DNA of 64,000 nt from positions 48,083-112,082 of the forward strand of contig JAXGGA010002922.1 of NCBI GenBank assembly GCA_038373865.1. The letters are read 5' to 3'. This DNA is from Uloborus plumipes. Its lineage: Eukaryota; Arthropoda; Arachnida; Araneae; Uloboridae. The notes under the pieces are model-generated. The model saw only the letters and a list, made by a program, of their open reading frames with translations, did no database searches and had not been told where the DNA came from. The translations under genes and the position numbers were made by a program. Shown piece by piece: positions 37,001 through 52,000 of the stretch; positions within the stretch are counted from its first letter, which is position 1, and each line of letters opens with the position of its first letter.

Positions 37001-40000
37001 TTATTTTAAATGGCCTCCAATAACAAATATTGATCTTGAATGGATTTGTTTAGAATTAAAAAAATTGCTCTTGGATAATAAATTTTCTTTTAATTTTAAG
37101 AATTCCAAAAAGCTCTGAAAATATAATACAGTTCTGATGCTCGTGAAGATTGGAACTAGAAATTTATAAAATCTTATTTACTTTATCAGGCATTTATTGA
37201 CATTTATTTTGTTCATAAATTATTCTTATTTTAGTTTTATTTATTTTAATATTTGTTTTATTTACTAGGCATTTGTATTTTATTAATACTTTTATTAACT
37301 GAAATTATAATATATGCAAACATTTTTTTACATAATATTTATTATAAATACAAGTAATGATTTATAACAAGGAGAAATAATAATAAAAAATAAACTTTTT
37401 TTTTCTTTCGTAAATTTACATCTTACTTATCATTTTGCGACATTTTTCTTGTAGATTTTTAGATTTTTTTTTTTTTTTCATTTTTATTTTTTTAAAGAAC
37501 AATTATTTATTATTTTGATTGGATGATTTTTGTTGAATTACTGAGTAATACAGCTTTTAAAATGTTGCAGATTTTATTTATCTCTGCATTAATAACTTTG
37601 CATTTCTTACAGAAAAATATTTGATGAATTACTTATGTTGGTTTTTGATTCAGAAGCAAATGAAAAATTTCTCAAAGACCAATCAAAAGCAAAAACTTGT
37701 ATTCTGCCAGAACTGTTTGCTCAATTATTTCATGCTGATGAATGTATTCGTAAACAGGTAACTAAATAAATAAATAAATAAATCCTAATAAATAAATATT
37801 AATAAATAAATATTAATAATTTATTCAGATTTTGGAATACCCTACATGTTCTTAAATTTGTTTAATGCATTTTTTTTTTTTTTTTGGTTGAGCATTTATA
37901 ATGTGCTGTCTTTTTCCTTATTTGAAATTATTTGAAAATTAAAAAGCCATAAACCCAGAAAAGAAAACTTAGTAACTGTCCTCGGTCACTCAAAAGTTAG
38001 TCTTTTTCACGTAACCAAATTCCGTATTGGATGAAATTCCTGGAAAACTTGATCTTTGTGAATAAAGTTCTCACAAGATCTGAAAGATTGTATGGTTTCT
38101 GATATAAAAAAAGGCATTTTGTTTCTGAGTTTTACAATCAATAAAGAGAGCTGGTGATCAAATAAAAAAAAAATCTGGTGTGGAGCTCACACTACTTCCT
38201 TTTACGTATAAATTTTATAATAGAAGCCTTTAGTGTTGTAATAGTGCCCAGGAGTGAGCAAGAAAGCAATTCAAACATTTACACTCCTAGTTTGTCGCGA
38301 ATCAAAATGATTTACTACAATTCATCTTTTAACTATCAACGATTTTAAAATCGTTCAGTGGATTATCCGAAAAAGATTGCCAATAGAACCACATTGAACC
38401 CAAATTTGAAAATCTTTTTTTTTTTTGCCAATTTTGTCACTAACTTGGCAATATTTTGCAAAATTGGTGATGAACATTTGGCGAGTAAAAGCTTGGCGAT
38501 ATTTTGCGCAGTGGTCGTTCCAAATCATACCATTCAAATTTGCATTGAAATTAACACTTATTCACCTCATAAAAGGGATGAAAGACCCCTTTGGGAACAT
38601 TCGAATGCAATCACAAGGGTAGGTGCACAACTAGACCCCCCTCAGAGCCTACATACCAAGCTAGAAGTTTCTATGGCATATAGTTTTTGAGTTATGCGAC
38701 GCACATACGTATATACAGACGTCACGAGAAAACTCGTCGTAATTAACTCGTGGGTGGTCAAAAACGATGTTTCGGTTGTTTAAATGTTTGTAGGTACATA
38801 TGCACGTGCTGAGAGCTTGAAAAAATGACTCAACATTCATTCTGGAGTTAGGAAAATAGAAATTTAGACCGCAATTTGAGTGAAAAAAATTTGCAATTAC
38901 AATACTTCCTTTACTACCGAGAAGGAAGTAAAAAAGTGTTATTGGAATTCAAGAAATAGAGATTTTTGAAAAAACTCATTTGAGATAAACCTCAAACATG
39001 GCGGCGGAGGGGGATAAGATTTATCCTGTCAATGCAGAGCAATTGAAAAATTTGGACATAGAGAGGTTTTTGAGACATTCTGGTTTTTGACCATGCACAG
39101 TGAAAGAAGTTTTGTGATGTTAAAAGATTTTCTCATTTTCAGATCTCATCTGCTTTTTTTTTTTTTTTTTTTGGTTACTGAAAAGTAAATGCTATCTAGT
39201 AGGCTGTTTAGGAGGTTCGTAACATTTTCCACTTGAAAGCTATCTGAATGATTACTTTTCCTTTGACTGAGTGAAAATCATCACGAAATAATTTGTTTTA
39301 TATTTAACTAGCCAATATAAAAGAAAATGCTAATTGTTTGATTCCATTTCTGTTTTCATTATTTTGTTGCTTCTATTTTCTTAACTTGTGCATCTTCAGT
39401 CAAAAAATAATTAGATCATATTTTGCATATTGAGCTGATGTTTTGTTTGTACTTACCTTTCAGACTATGAATTTTCTAAAAATGTTTGCTGAGAAGTTGA
39501 AAAGAAATGTTGCAGATATAATGAAACCCCATGCTGAAGCTTTACGTGCAAAAATATTTCTACCATCGGTTCATTTTCGGGATTTGCCTTCCAATTCTCT
39601 TGCTGCTCTCCTGGATGTGTTAGTCTTTTGCGTGGAACTTGATCCTCCCATTTTTAAAATTGGTAAGGAAATATGTGGTTCACTATTTGTGTTGTTGTAA
39701 ACTGTTTTTTTTTTTTTTGCAATTCAATTATTTCCTTTATTAATTATTTTTGGTATTGTATAAGTTAATCTTCTATCCATCCATGTTATATAACTCAACA
39801 TACCTAGTCACCCCACTCTAACAGCGTAACTTTCACAATTAATTACTTTTACAAATCTTTGTTTCTTACTCTTTATTCTGTGAATTCATTCCATTAATTA
39901 ACAAAAATAGAAATTCAAATGAATCTGGGAAGCAATTTGCATCAAATTCTTTCATATGTTAGACAAGCTAAAACATTGATTTAAAATCTGATGGCCAGTA

Positions 40001-43000
40001 CTGACTTTTTAATTTTCTTTTATGAAGGAATGAATTAAGACTTGATCACTCATTAATTATAAGTTTGTTTTCAGTATCCATCATATCAGCATAAATTATC
40101 ATCTTGAGTCAAATTGATGTTATTTAAACTGATCTTAAGGGGACCAGGTAAGGTAATTTCAATCGAAAATTCGAGTTTCTCTTTTTTGTATCACTAAGAA
40201 GTTTAAACTTTTATCTTTCCAACCATATGTCACACTTGTTTATCCAAAAAGAAAAAAAAAAAAAAAAAACAGAAACCTCAGAACTTTTTGTTCTTTCAAA
40301 AGCATTCACTGTGCTCTTCACATGAATGAGATCATTAAGTGGGTTCTCCTTGAAATATGAATTTTACAAGTTCATGTTCCTTTTTCTCAATATCTATCAA
40401 ACTTACAGGACAAATTTTTTAATGACGCTTATATTATGTAGTGTTTTACATTTTAATGCGAGAATTTGACTATATATTGATGAATATTTATTTATGGAGT
40501 CAAAAATCATCAAAAACTCAAATTTAAAAGTGGTTTTGAGTAAAATATTAAACATGTATTATCCCCTTAGAGAAGAGAAGGACTCGTTAAAGTATGTAAA
40601 ACATGTTATTCTATCATGTGTAAATACTTCTTAGCCCTATCTTTCAAAATTTCTGAGAAAAAAAAGGTACATAATGTTGGTGAACTTAACATGGTGGAGA
40701 TAGGGCTTAATTCAAATTCCCTTAAATTCAAAAACAATTTTTTTTATCATTTTAAATACTTTTCCATTTTTCTTTCCAGACACAAAGATGATTGAAGAAT
40801 TACGATTTCTTTGTGATACTGAGAAGTACTTGCAATTAATGCCTGAAAGCAAGTTTTTAAAAGACAATATGAAGCTTGTAAATGCTGCCCTGCAGGCTTT
40901 GAGTGTGTGCATTTCTGCAGACAACAAAGAAATTATTTTACCAAGTTTATGCAGGGCTCTATCTTGTAATATTCCTGAAGTACATGAAACAGCAGTTCAG
41001 TGCTTAAGTACTGTTAGTCCTTTACTTGGAAAAAATGTGGTAAGTTTCTCCTTGAATTTTACATTGTATTGGCTTGGTTAAAAAAAGAAATGTTTCACAA
41101 GGCATAAAAGCACATGGACCTTCTGAAGTCGCCTTATTAGTATTTGTATAAGCTGAGTTTTCAACTGTTATGCAAGCAATTCCACACATTAGCTTGATAT
41201 GTTCACTGCTGATAAATTGCCCCCACGGCAAATTCCTGAAGACACACCTTACAAAGAACTAGGAACGTCAAAAAAAAGGAGAGTTTTAAAAGGCCTGGCT
41301 CTTACATATTTTTCCCTATGGCTCGTCTAAGCAGCATGTCGTGTCTCTGGAGGCCAAGAGTGATTGAGGGGTTTACTGAGCATCACAATTTCACTGCTAA
41401 TAATAGTGGCAGCAGTTTCAGCTGCCAAGAATGGAGGCATAGTACTGCGTTTTTCATTTTCTGTCAAGAATGTGTGCCTAAAACTTTAATTTCATGCTTT
41501 TTTCTGCAGTAAGACTTTGTACTGAACAAATAAACAAATATTCCTTTCATAGACCTCTATGAATCAGTTTTTTAAAAAAAGTCATGTTTTTACACACGCG
41601 TAGTGCTTGAAGTACTTGCAGAACAATTTTGGTCAAATGATTTTATGTTGCAGAACATCACAAAGTATTCTGCTTTGGGGACTGCAGGGATATTTCAAAG
41701 CATTTGTAATAATTTAACTTTTAGATTTGTCTTGTAATGGTAAGCTGTGATTTTTTTAACCTTTTGTGTTACTGCTGAAGAACCTCAATGACTCCTCATT
41801 AAAAATCATGGCTCATGAGTTTTCTTTTTGGAAAAAAGTTTGCAGCTCTGATATAAGCACTATTGACATAATAAATAACTCAAATTATTCATTTCATTCT
41901 TTTATTGTGTTGCCTCTGCGTACATTTTTTGAAATTTAATCAGTTAGCATAGGCGGCTGGTGCACCAAAAAAGTGGGGAGTCAAAAGAAATGCATGTGTG
42001 GGGGGAGGGTGGTTAGGAGAAAGTTCTCTGAAGCCTTTTTTTTAGAGTTTTATTGTATTATTGGATTTTAACACTAATGATGAAATGACCTATTAAAAAA
42101 ATGTTAAATATGGCTTTAAAAATTAAGACGGATGGCCACTGCTTTTCTTCCAATTCTAAGTTCCATTCTTATATAATAACCTGAAAAAAGACTATTTTTT
42201 GGAATTTACAGCTTTTACTTTGGTAAAGTAAAGCAATCCACTGAGTAAAAAAGAATTTCTATCGATCAATTAGTTTGTCACTGTGGTGTGACACGCATCG
42301 CTTTTGTGATGCATTTAATTCATTTAAATTTTGTCAAGCTTAAACTAAAAAAAAGGAAAAATAAAAAAGATTAATGGGAAAATATTCCCTAGAAATTCAA
42401 AGAAAAGTTAACTAAGTTTAAGGCCGAAACATAAGTGGAAAGTAACATCGCGAAGATTAAATTCCGCAAAAGAAACTCCAGGCTAACGCCTGGCTTGAAT
42501 GCCCTTTTAATTTAAATCTAAAGTAGAGAAAAGAAAAAAAAGGAATTGACTTACCCCTCTGTTGTATATACATGTTGAAAAGTTCAAAAAAACACAAGTA
42601 TCTGCACTCAGATCATCATTTATTTCTTGGCATCTTACCTCAGTTACATTTTCACAAACGACTTATTCAATTTTTAAAGGATCCTTTTTGACAAAACGAG
42701 CAATATTTAGAGTAACTTGACATATTTTGACGAGTATTTCACATGTGTAATAAAAAAGGTGTACTTAAAAATTCAATCCTTGTTGCATGGAGAAAGACGG
42801 TTAATTTAAGTTCTTATGGCTGAAGAGTTCGAGGAAAGTTCGGAGCTGGAGCAGTAAAAGATAAGGAACATCTTGCGGGCGAAATCGTCCGATTGGCCGA
42901 ATCTTCCGAAATACAACGGGGTTATTCTGCATAGAGACGTCGAATAAAGGGGTCAGCGGCAAGATCCTCACGTTAAAACCAGCGGCGGGAAGCGACGAAG

Positions 43001-46000
43001 TGGAAAATACTAGGCATCGGAGATCTGGTGTAGACTCAATGTTGGGTCACTCGGCACGCAAGATCGCGTCAAGCATCAAGATCCTGCAGGTTCAGCATGA
43101 TGAAAAAAAAACCAGATAGATCAGAAGAGTGCTCATCGATGCTGAGCAGCGGAAGCGGAATAGGGAGAGGCACAGATTTTCACAGGTCCATTTGATTAAT
43201 TAAGGCAGCAAAGAGAAATTCAGATCTGACGTTTTTTTTTTATTTTATTTTTTTGCGGCTTCGCCGAGCATTATAAATTTTGTAGTTTTATGTCGGGGCT
43301 TTCGCCTCCTCCCTCGCTGCTCTCCTCTGCCGCCATGGCAATGCCGAAAAAGACGGGAAGCAAGCGAAAATGGCCTGGAGAATTTCAAGCTCTCCGAGCG
43401 CTTCTTGTCGCAGCAAAGTCGCTGAGCCAATCTGCCCAAAATTCGCGCCATCCCTTGCCATACTCTACTGTCATACTCTACTGCCATACTGTCTGACCTT
43501 GAGCCATCCAATCACAGCTAGCGTCGGTTAGGTGTCAATGCCCTTCGGAATGTGCGCGGGGGAGTTTCAGCGAATGGAAAAAAGCGTGGGTCAAATTTTG
43601 CCCTCAAGAACAACCCAGCTGGGGGGAGACAAGGCGAGAAGAATTTCGAAGAGCTCCGTTCAATATGGCGAAAGATGGAGAAAATGCGAAAAAAACGAAA
43701 TTTGGAAAAAAGGGAATTAAGAAAATCGCGATTCGAAAAGGCGTTAATTTGATCGAAAATGCATAAATGATACATCGAAATGCGTGAAAAATTAAGGGCT
43801 ACAAAAAGATTAAGAAGGGAAAGCGTTACAAATTGAAATTAAAAAGTAGTAGGAATAAAAGGCAGGAGATGACTTTAAGCGATCGTTAAGCGATCGTAAA
43901 TGACAACTTACGAAGTGATTGAGAAACATAGAAAACCTAATGATGTGATGCAATATCACAGTCACTCTGAAAAATGGAAGGGGCAAGGCCCCTTTCCTTT
44001 TGAAAATAAGGGGGCAGTTGCCCCCCTGTACAAGCCATCTATGACTGTTAGTTAAAAATGTGTTTCAAACTAAATTTTTCAATAACTATGATTAAATTCA
44101 ATGATTTTAAACAACTCGTCTGTGTATCAAAATTGCCATAGATATTTTAAATGTAAAATTTTAACGGAAATCTTCTTATAATGTTTGGCTTATAAGAACT
44201 ACAGCTAATTTTCTCATTTTCTTTTAACAGGATGTTGAAAAAGTGGTTCCTAATATTATGAAATCAGAGCCGTCCAAACTTAACAAATTTTCTCAAATAT
44301 TTCATACATACTTTAAGCCAGAACAGAGGGAAAGAATTATGAATTGCTTCGTACAGTATTTTGAGAACTGTAAAAAGGATGGTTCAACGTACATTTCTGC
44401 AGATTCGGAAGCGATTGTGGATTTTATCAATGTTTCTTGTTTGGTAAGTTTGTTTTCATATTTTCAACTGAGCCTTGGTTAAGTTAGCAATAATTTCATA
44501 TTTAAAAAAACATCTCAAATAGTTTAGTTTTTCATTTTTTGATTTTTTTTTTTTTTAACAAAGCTATTGCTTAAGCAAAATGCATTTGTATTGAGTAATT
44601 TAAATCTTCATGAGTTATGTTATACTCTTTTTTTAAATTTTTAATTTATGTGATTAAATTCAATTAATTTATTTTTGTTTTCAGATTGGTGTTGACTCAA
44701 AATCAGTTTTGCTTTCCCTGAAGAAAATAATTTTTACCATCTTTGATGTTGTTAACATTTTGGAAGTTGAACATAGTTCTCCTGTTTATGAGCACTTGAC
44801 AAAATTGCTGAAGAAGTACCCCAAAGAGACGATGCATTTACTTATTGATGAAACATGTTGTTGTAATGAGCGAATGACTTCATTTTTAGAGGTGAGTCAA
44901 GAATTGCTATGAATATAATCCAACTAATTTTATCAATAAAAATAGCAAAAAAATGTATGAAGTGGACTTTTTTAAAAGAAAAATTTAAAAATTGGAATCT
45001 TCTAACACTATTAGTATATAGCCTTTTTCAGGGATCAACAGAAAATGAGTTTGGAAGCAAGATAACGTACGAAACAACAACTTAAAAATTAAACTTCACC
45101 AGTGCCGTCATTTGGGCGATCAGGGGGTCTTTGGGAAATGGGCATGTTTTTGAATGTAATTTGCATTGATTTTTACCCTTTGTCCCTCTCTGGAAAAATT
45201 TGAAATGACTGGCCTGCACTACACTGTAATAGCTTTACCTTTTATGTAGAATTATGGAATAGAAAACTGCTTTTTGCTTTCAGTCGATGTGTTTCATTTT
45301 ATTGATATTTATTTGTAATTTGTTTGTTTTAGGTGTTGTTGAATGATGTGGACAATAAAGTGTTCCTTGAAGTTCTACAGCCAGAGTCTTTATTGTTGAT
45401 CTCATTATTGACTGGAGAAAATATGAAAAACCTGAAACTTGATGCCCGCTCAAATGACTCATCCACATCCTTCGCAGTGAGATCTCAGTGTTTGGGCATA
45501 AGATTGCTTTTTGAGATTAGTATTTGCAACGAAAAATATATTTCGAGTCATTTGGATATTGCGGAGCATTTGACTGAAGTCTGGATGTCCAGTCACTTTC
45601 AGAAATATTTTGCGGAAACAGAGCCGACCGATAAATTCTCTTTGAAGTCCTACAGATTGCTCGGTTGCTTCTTGCTAAATAGGTTCAAGAAGAATCCTTC
45701 CAAAGTAGAACTGCTTTTCCAACTAATTCAAGCTTTTGTAACAAATACTTCAGTAAATTTGAAGTTTTTAAGAGATTTCTTGGTGGATGTTGTTGCTAAA
45801 AGGTATGATGTTACTTGGAAGCGAAAAGCGTTTTTCAGATTTATAGAAATGTATTCTGAAAGTTCTTACAGTGAAGAATTTAAGATCAAACTATTGAAAC
45901 TTATTTTCATACCTTCATTTTCTGTCACCTTTTGTTTAGGTGAGACAGAAAAACTTATATGTGGCTTGAATAAGAGTAAAAATGTCTTTGTTGAATTCAT

Positions 46001-49000
46001 TGATAAAATTTTAGATTCAAGTGCATTGGACACATTCTCAATTGAAAGCAAAATCATCGTCCTTCAATTCTCAGCTATTTTAACACATTTTGGAAGAGAC
46101 TATCTGGTGGAAAGATCTAAAAAGTAAGTTAAATATTTCTTTTAAAAATTTTCAAAACCTATGAAAAAGACCTTTGTAATCAGATATGCAGTACATAAAT
46201 GTTGGCTTAGATCAAAACTCATTGCGTCTAGTCCATGAAAAAAGCCGCCATCTTGTCCCACACATTACGTTCATACATTTCATTAAATAGTAGTAATTTT
46301 AAGAGGTAATTAGCAAAGTTTTTTGCCTAAGAAATTCCATGCTGGTTTGTTATTTCTAAATCAAAAGAATTTCATTCATTATCCTTTAAAATCACTACTT
46401 TTTAATGAAATACAGGAATGTCACATACAGGACAAGATGGTTTCTTTTTCGTGCCATGGCCCATTGTATACATCTGAAAGGTTGTGTGGTTGATAGAAAA
46501 TTGTATTTTATAAGTTTACATTATTAAGGTATCCAACTGTTTGTTTTAAGTTTTCATAATTTTTTTTAGCATTTTTTCTGACTCAAATCTTACACAAACT
46601 ATAACAGTAGAAACATGGATAGGGCTGGATGACCTCTCTTGTTTATGCTTAATATGTATAATCCGGAGCAAAGGAGAGTCTGAGGGGACATGATTTAGTT
46701 GTTTAAGTGTATCAAAATGAAATATGTTAGTGGGTTTAATTTTTGCATGGAAAGCAGGACAAGGGGTCATTGTTTTAAGCTGTTTAAATCTCAGGCTAAC
46801 CAGGAAATTCGTTAAAATGACTTATTTTAGTGGGAACTTGGAACAGTTTACCGGAAGAGGCGGTAAGGAGCAAGAGAGTGGATAGCTTTAAGAGAGCCAT
46901 TGTGATCTTCATTCGGGACTATGAATAGACTAAGACCAGCCCAGCTGGGCCCAAAGCTTGATGCTGGTTGTCACATTTGTATTTGTATTTATTGTTTAGC
47001 TATTCCAATAAGAAGTAACTGCATGTTGTGCAGTTTTGTCTTTGCCTAATATAATCTTATCTTATTTCAATGTTTACTTAGTTATTTATGTACATATTAG
47101 CCTCACAGGAAAGTCAATGGCAAAATTTATACTTTAAATGGTAGGAGGGGTTAGAATGGCCTACCAGTTTAAAATAAATAAAACATTGGCTTTTGGTGGC
47201 ACATTTACTTTTTTTATTGACCAAACCTGAAAAATGCTGTTTATCTCTTTACCATGTTTATTCATTATTTTACGTTTTTAATTAACTTTTATTGTTTTTA
47301 GTTGCATGAGATATTTATTGGGTAGACTCTTTTACATTAAATAACGTTTTTACGTTTTCAAATTAAACTGAAAGCTTACTTTACATTTAAAGTAAGTTTT
47401 TATGCTGTTTAATGGATTGTTTTATTCTTTTCAAGAGCTATTTTATATATTATTGCATTAGTTTTTTGATGTGGTAGCTAACTTCACATATAATAGATAT
47501 TCTGTAATATTTTGTTTTATTTAAAAGTAACTTAAAAAGATACAATAATGTGTGATTGTCTCAAATAAGAACATCCCATCTAACTTTGACCAAATATGAC
47601 AACAAATATTATGGTTATGGTTATTCATTATATGTTCCTGATGTATGTTACAAACTTTTTGAATTAGATACACAAATAAGTTGGTGAAGTTTGCTTCATC
47701 ATGTCTTCAACCTGAGTATGACCTTTACCCTTTAATGAAATACCACTGTTATGTATTACTCCTTGCTATCATGGGGAAGGAGGCAAGTCGTCGGAATGAC
47801 ATTGTTTCAATGGTAAGTTTTTGACAAATAATTTATTTGTAATTTTACATTAAATTCATGATATAAATGCAGCTAAACGCACTTAATTTTATAGCTGAAA
47901 CCAGTTGTTAATTAAAATAATTAATTAAAAGTCTTAAAGTGTGAAGAGGAGGGTGCACCCATTACTTTGAGTTATTAAAAAGCATTGTTTGTTTAATAGT
48001 TTAGCGAAGAAGTAATGCGGTTGCCATATCAAATATTTTCGCCCGTTTTATATTACTTTGCTACAAAAATAAGTTTGCAATTTTTTACCATTGCGAACTC
48101 TGAATTTTTGCTTAAATTATTCCATTAGTCTGATTTCCATCTAATATTAGAAATATTTATGAAAATTACATTTGTATTTGGGAGGTATCAAAATCAAGAT
48201 TTAAAGATCAAATGTCTCAACTTTTTATATTCTAATCAGAGAGAGGCATAAAGCACTAAAATTTTCGTAGTTAATTTTGCATTTTCTTTTCCCATACATT
48301 GCAATTCAGCAGTACAAATCATCACCAAATGAGAACTTTGTATGTGTTTTTATCTATATTTTTTTTCTTTAATTTTGCTTCCATTTTCAATTTTTATTTT
48401 ATTAATTATTTTTATTTATTTTATTTATTTATTTATGTACCGTAAAATGGGGTGTATAGGAACAGTGGGGTCAATCGGAACAAAAAATTACTTTTGTCAA
48501 TCTGGCAACGCTACTGGCTTCTAAGGAGGGCTGTACGTGGAATGCTAGAAAACATCACATTTTCATAGACTGCAAAACTTCATATGCAAGAACAAACCTT
48601 CTTATATTTTAAACCTAAGAGTGGTATGTTTCAATTATACGTGTATCTGAACAACAGAATACCACATTCGAATTTAAATTTTTTATAAATTGTGTCATAA
48701 AAATGAGGAATTCTGAAAAATGCCATTGGAAAAAAAATTGCGGGGTGAATCGGAACACTTTGTTCTGTTGTACCAATTCAAACTTATTTGAAGGAAACTG
48801 TTTGAAAAATCAAGATTCTAACCCCAATTCCTCTAATCAAGACAAGGACAAGGATTTATTACTGTTTATCCCTTCTCGTGAGCAACTAGATCTTAGAATG
48901 ACAGAAAGTTGCAGATTTCAAAATATTTTTTCTCCAGGAGACTTCTTTTTATTTAAAATACAAGGAGGAAAGTCATATAGACTTTAGATAGCAAAAGGCA

Positions 49001-52000
49001 AGCACACAGACAGTGATGAATAAGCGAAAAAATCTTTCAGGACAATCCTCGAAACCCAGAGATTTTAAGAAACTAAAGAAAAGGCAGAGATCATCCCAGA
49101 AGATGCTATGAAAAAACTTAAGCCAAGTCACAATTGCTAGTTTTAAGGACAAGTACATATTTGTGGACGACATGAGTGACTTCCATTCGTGTTAAATCTT
49201 TGTATTTCAACTCAAAAGCATTTCTTAAAATTACTTTTCATTTTTCATAAGTTCAAAATTATTTTGAATTTTGACAGATTATAAACGTTGACTGGTATTG
49301 AAATTATACTTTTATTTGACAGTAATTATCTGTTCTTGTTCTCCCTCATCAATATTACTCATGTTTGTGAGACCTATTACAGGTTTTCATGGAAAAAAAT
49401 ACAAATTTTAACATGTGTTCCGATTGACCCCTATCAGCGGGGTGATTCGGAACACCAATAATTTCCTATATATTTTAATAATAACTGTTCAAAATGTTTT
49501 GTGTTTGCTTGGAATATCAAAAGTAAAGCAAGACCGAAGTTTTTACCCAGAAAATCAAATTGAAAAAAAATCTTTTAACTGCTTTTTTTACAATCAAAGC
49601 TGAAAAGTGTTCCGATTCACCCCATTTTACGGTATTTATTTTTGATTTAGTGCTTTATACTTCTCATGCACAGATATGATGTTACATAGTTTTATTATTG
49701 TATTGATTTCATTATTTCTTGTAATGAAATCAGTACAATTTAGGTTTTTTTTTTTTGGTATTTTATTTTCTGTCATTGTTGTTTTTTAATATTATATTTG
49801 TGTATAAATATCCTTTAGATATTTCAAGATGTATTAAAAGCTGAAGATGTGGAGCTGAAATTTGCCATCAACTCTACATTTTGCTATTTGCTTCCTGATT
49901 TATCTCAGGCAGATCTCAACAGCTTTACTGCGAAAGCGATAAAAAATAGCACTGAAGATTCATCCGAATATATACATATACTTGAAATGCTTATCAATTA
50001 CTACAAAGTAAGTTATTTAAAAAGATTTATGCTCATTATTTTCATGACACATATTTTTTGAAAAAAATTTTCTCATTACAAATAACTTTTTTAATGTATT
50101 TGTCAAATAAATAAAAATTTATTTAAGAAATGACAATGTTTCCGGTACAAAATAAAAAATCACCCATAAACTCCATTACAACATCTGGTATTATACCCTT
50201 CATCTGGATATTTTGAAATAATACATAATTCAATATTATATATACATACACTGCACACTTTAGAAAGTATACAAACATTCTGATTTTTGCCCTAATATTT
50301 TTGGAATTTTGTGTCCTGATATTTTTTCAAGGCTACTATGAAGTCTGTGTACAGATTGTACATAGATGTTGTTACACAAGTAGCTTGACTATGCACGCAT
50401 CATGCGTAGCCATAGTCAAGTTATAGTTTCAAAAGTGTTCTCATTTTAATGTCAGTTTGTCAATCAGGCAGTGGCCAGTGATTTAGTCTTCTTGTAGCTA
50501 GCTATTAAGGTTTGTGAAAAGCATTTTTTTTTTTTTTACCCTGTCAAAAATTCTTATAATTTAAGGTTCTTGGAAAGAGATTTTTCCAAGTTGGATCACG
50601 GAAAAATGAATTAAATTTAAATTCAACTACAGTCACTTAAATAGTCCTGCACTCGTAATTAATTTGTTCAGAAACTGAAAATATTTTTTAAATGCTACTT
50701 TCAACTTTCATCTCTCATATGCATTTCATGTTTGAAACATAAATAATTTCTTCTTTTCTCTCCCTTTTTATGTGTGTATTTGAACTTCTCTTTATTTTGC
50801 TTAAAATTTTTACAAATTGTATAAAAAATATTTAAATGCTGTTTGAAGCTTACTGTACATTTAAGATTTTTCCGATTTTCTCACAGAAATACTGAATAAA
50901 AATTATTGTTAAGTTCATGAAGAAGTTGCTTTTATGTAAAAATGTTTCATAAATTCCAGCTTCTTGCCGATTTTTTTTAAATTATGGTTAAAAATTTCTT
51001 TTAGGCTTTCTATCCCATTTGTCAGCAATTTGTTTCTCTTATTCTACAATCTGCCAAAAAATTTTCTCTTTTTAACGAGTTAAGGAAACAGACAATTGCT
51101 GTTGATCTAATGGAGACCATCATAAGATGGAAAATTACCTACAATGAAGTGTCTGCATCTAAGGTAATGTGTTTCAAAATATATTTTCAACTCTAATTTA
51201 AAATCTTACTCTTATTTACTTTTCTATTTTTTATATGACATTATTACGTATAATTGAGTAAAAGTCTGGCCTGATAGATTTTGAAAAAATGGTTAAAAGT
51301 TTTGAAAGCTAGTTTACCTGCATAGTTGTAAGCTGTAGCTTTAAACTTGTAAGAGAAGAGTATAATTAATTATAAATATCACTTTAAAGGATGTTTTCTG
51401 AGCAATCATTCAAGCTTCTTGCGATAAGGGTTGATTTAGGTGGGGCTGTTTTTGTAATGTTTTATGCATTTAAAATTTCTTATGCTGGTTGCTCATAATG
51501 TTAAATAAAGTCTTTAAAAATAAGGGCTCAATGCCTGATACAGGGTGCAACAGAAATAACTCCCACACTTCAAATGCAAATAGCAAAGCAATAATCAAAA
51601 TCTATTAAAAATGTTTTTATACTTTTAAAAAGTAATGTTTACCATTTATGCCAGATACCTTGAGTCACTTGGCTTTGAAAATTGAATCGTCCAAATGCCA
51701 CTACTGGTGGTTTTACCTTAAATTATGTAACCTGAAACTTTTTTCTTTTTGAAAGTGTGTATAGTTGATTTTTTTAATATTTCCCCGAGTAGTTCTTTCA
51801 ACGGAATTAATTTGACTACAGTTCACCTTTTTACTTGAATATGTGTGCTTATAAATATTAAAACCAGTTACTGTAATCTAAAAAAAAATTCTAGGTAGCA
51901 AAACAAAGTTCAGGAGTCACTTCTTTTGAGGCAGGCTGTGACAGAGTTGTTGAAACTGATAATGAAATTGAATCAACTGTTGCTGATATTTTGTTTCAAA

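Larger units (their letters stand above)
33247..37612 (+). other. Intron 13
   Basis: It holds the hAT-like element 33435-34326 and the Helitron 34438-36394, the latter split by a Jockey-type LINE. The remaining 36395-37612 is very AT-rich with many poly-T runs and nothing recognised. Confidence 0.6.
41040..44230 (+). other. Intron 16
   Basis: Positions 41040-41948 hold nothing recognised. Most of the rest is a possible 2.1-kb TIR element (41949-44046) whose middle is markedly more GC-rich than the surroundings. Confidence 0.5.

Noticed and set aside
43245..43511. Antisense frame opposite the GC-rich ORF
   Set aside because: It is a shadow of the same CpG-rich tract, without start context or motifs.
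48703..48987. 94-residue Lys/Asn-rich frame inside the TACCGTA element
   Set aside because: No recognisable domain and no sign of coding bias; probably a chance frame in a non-autonomous element.
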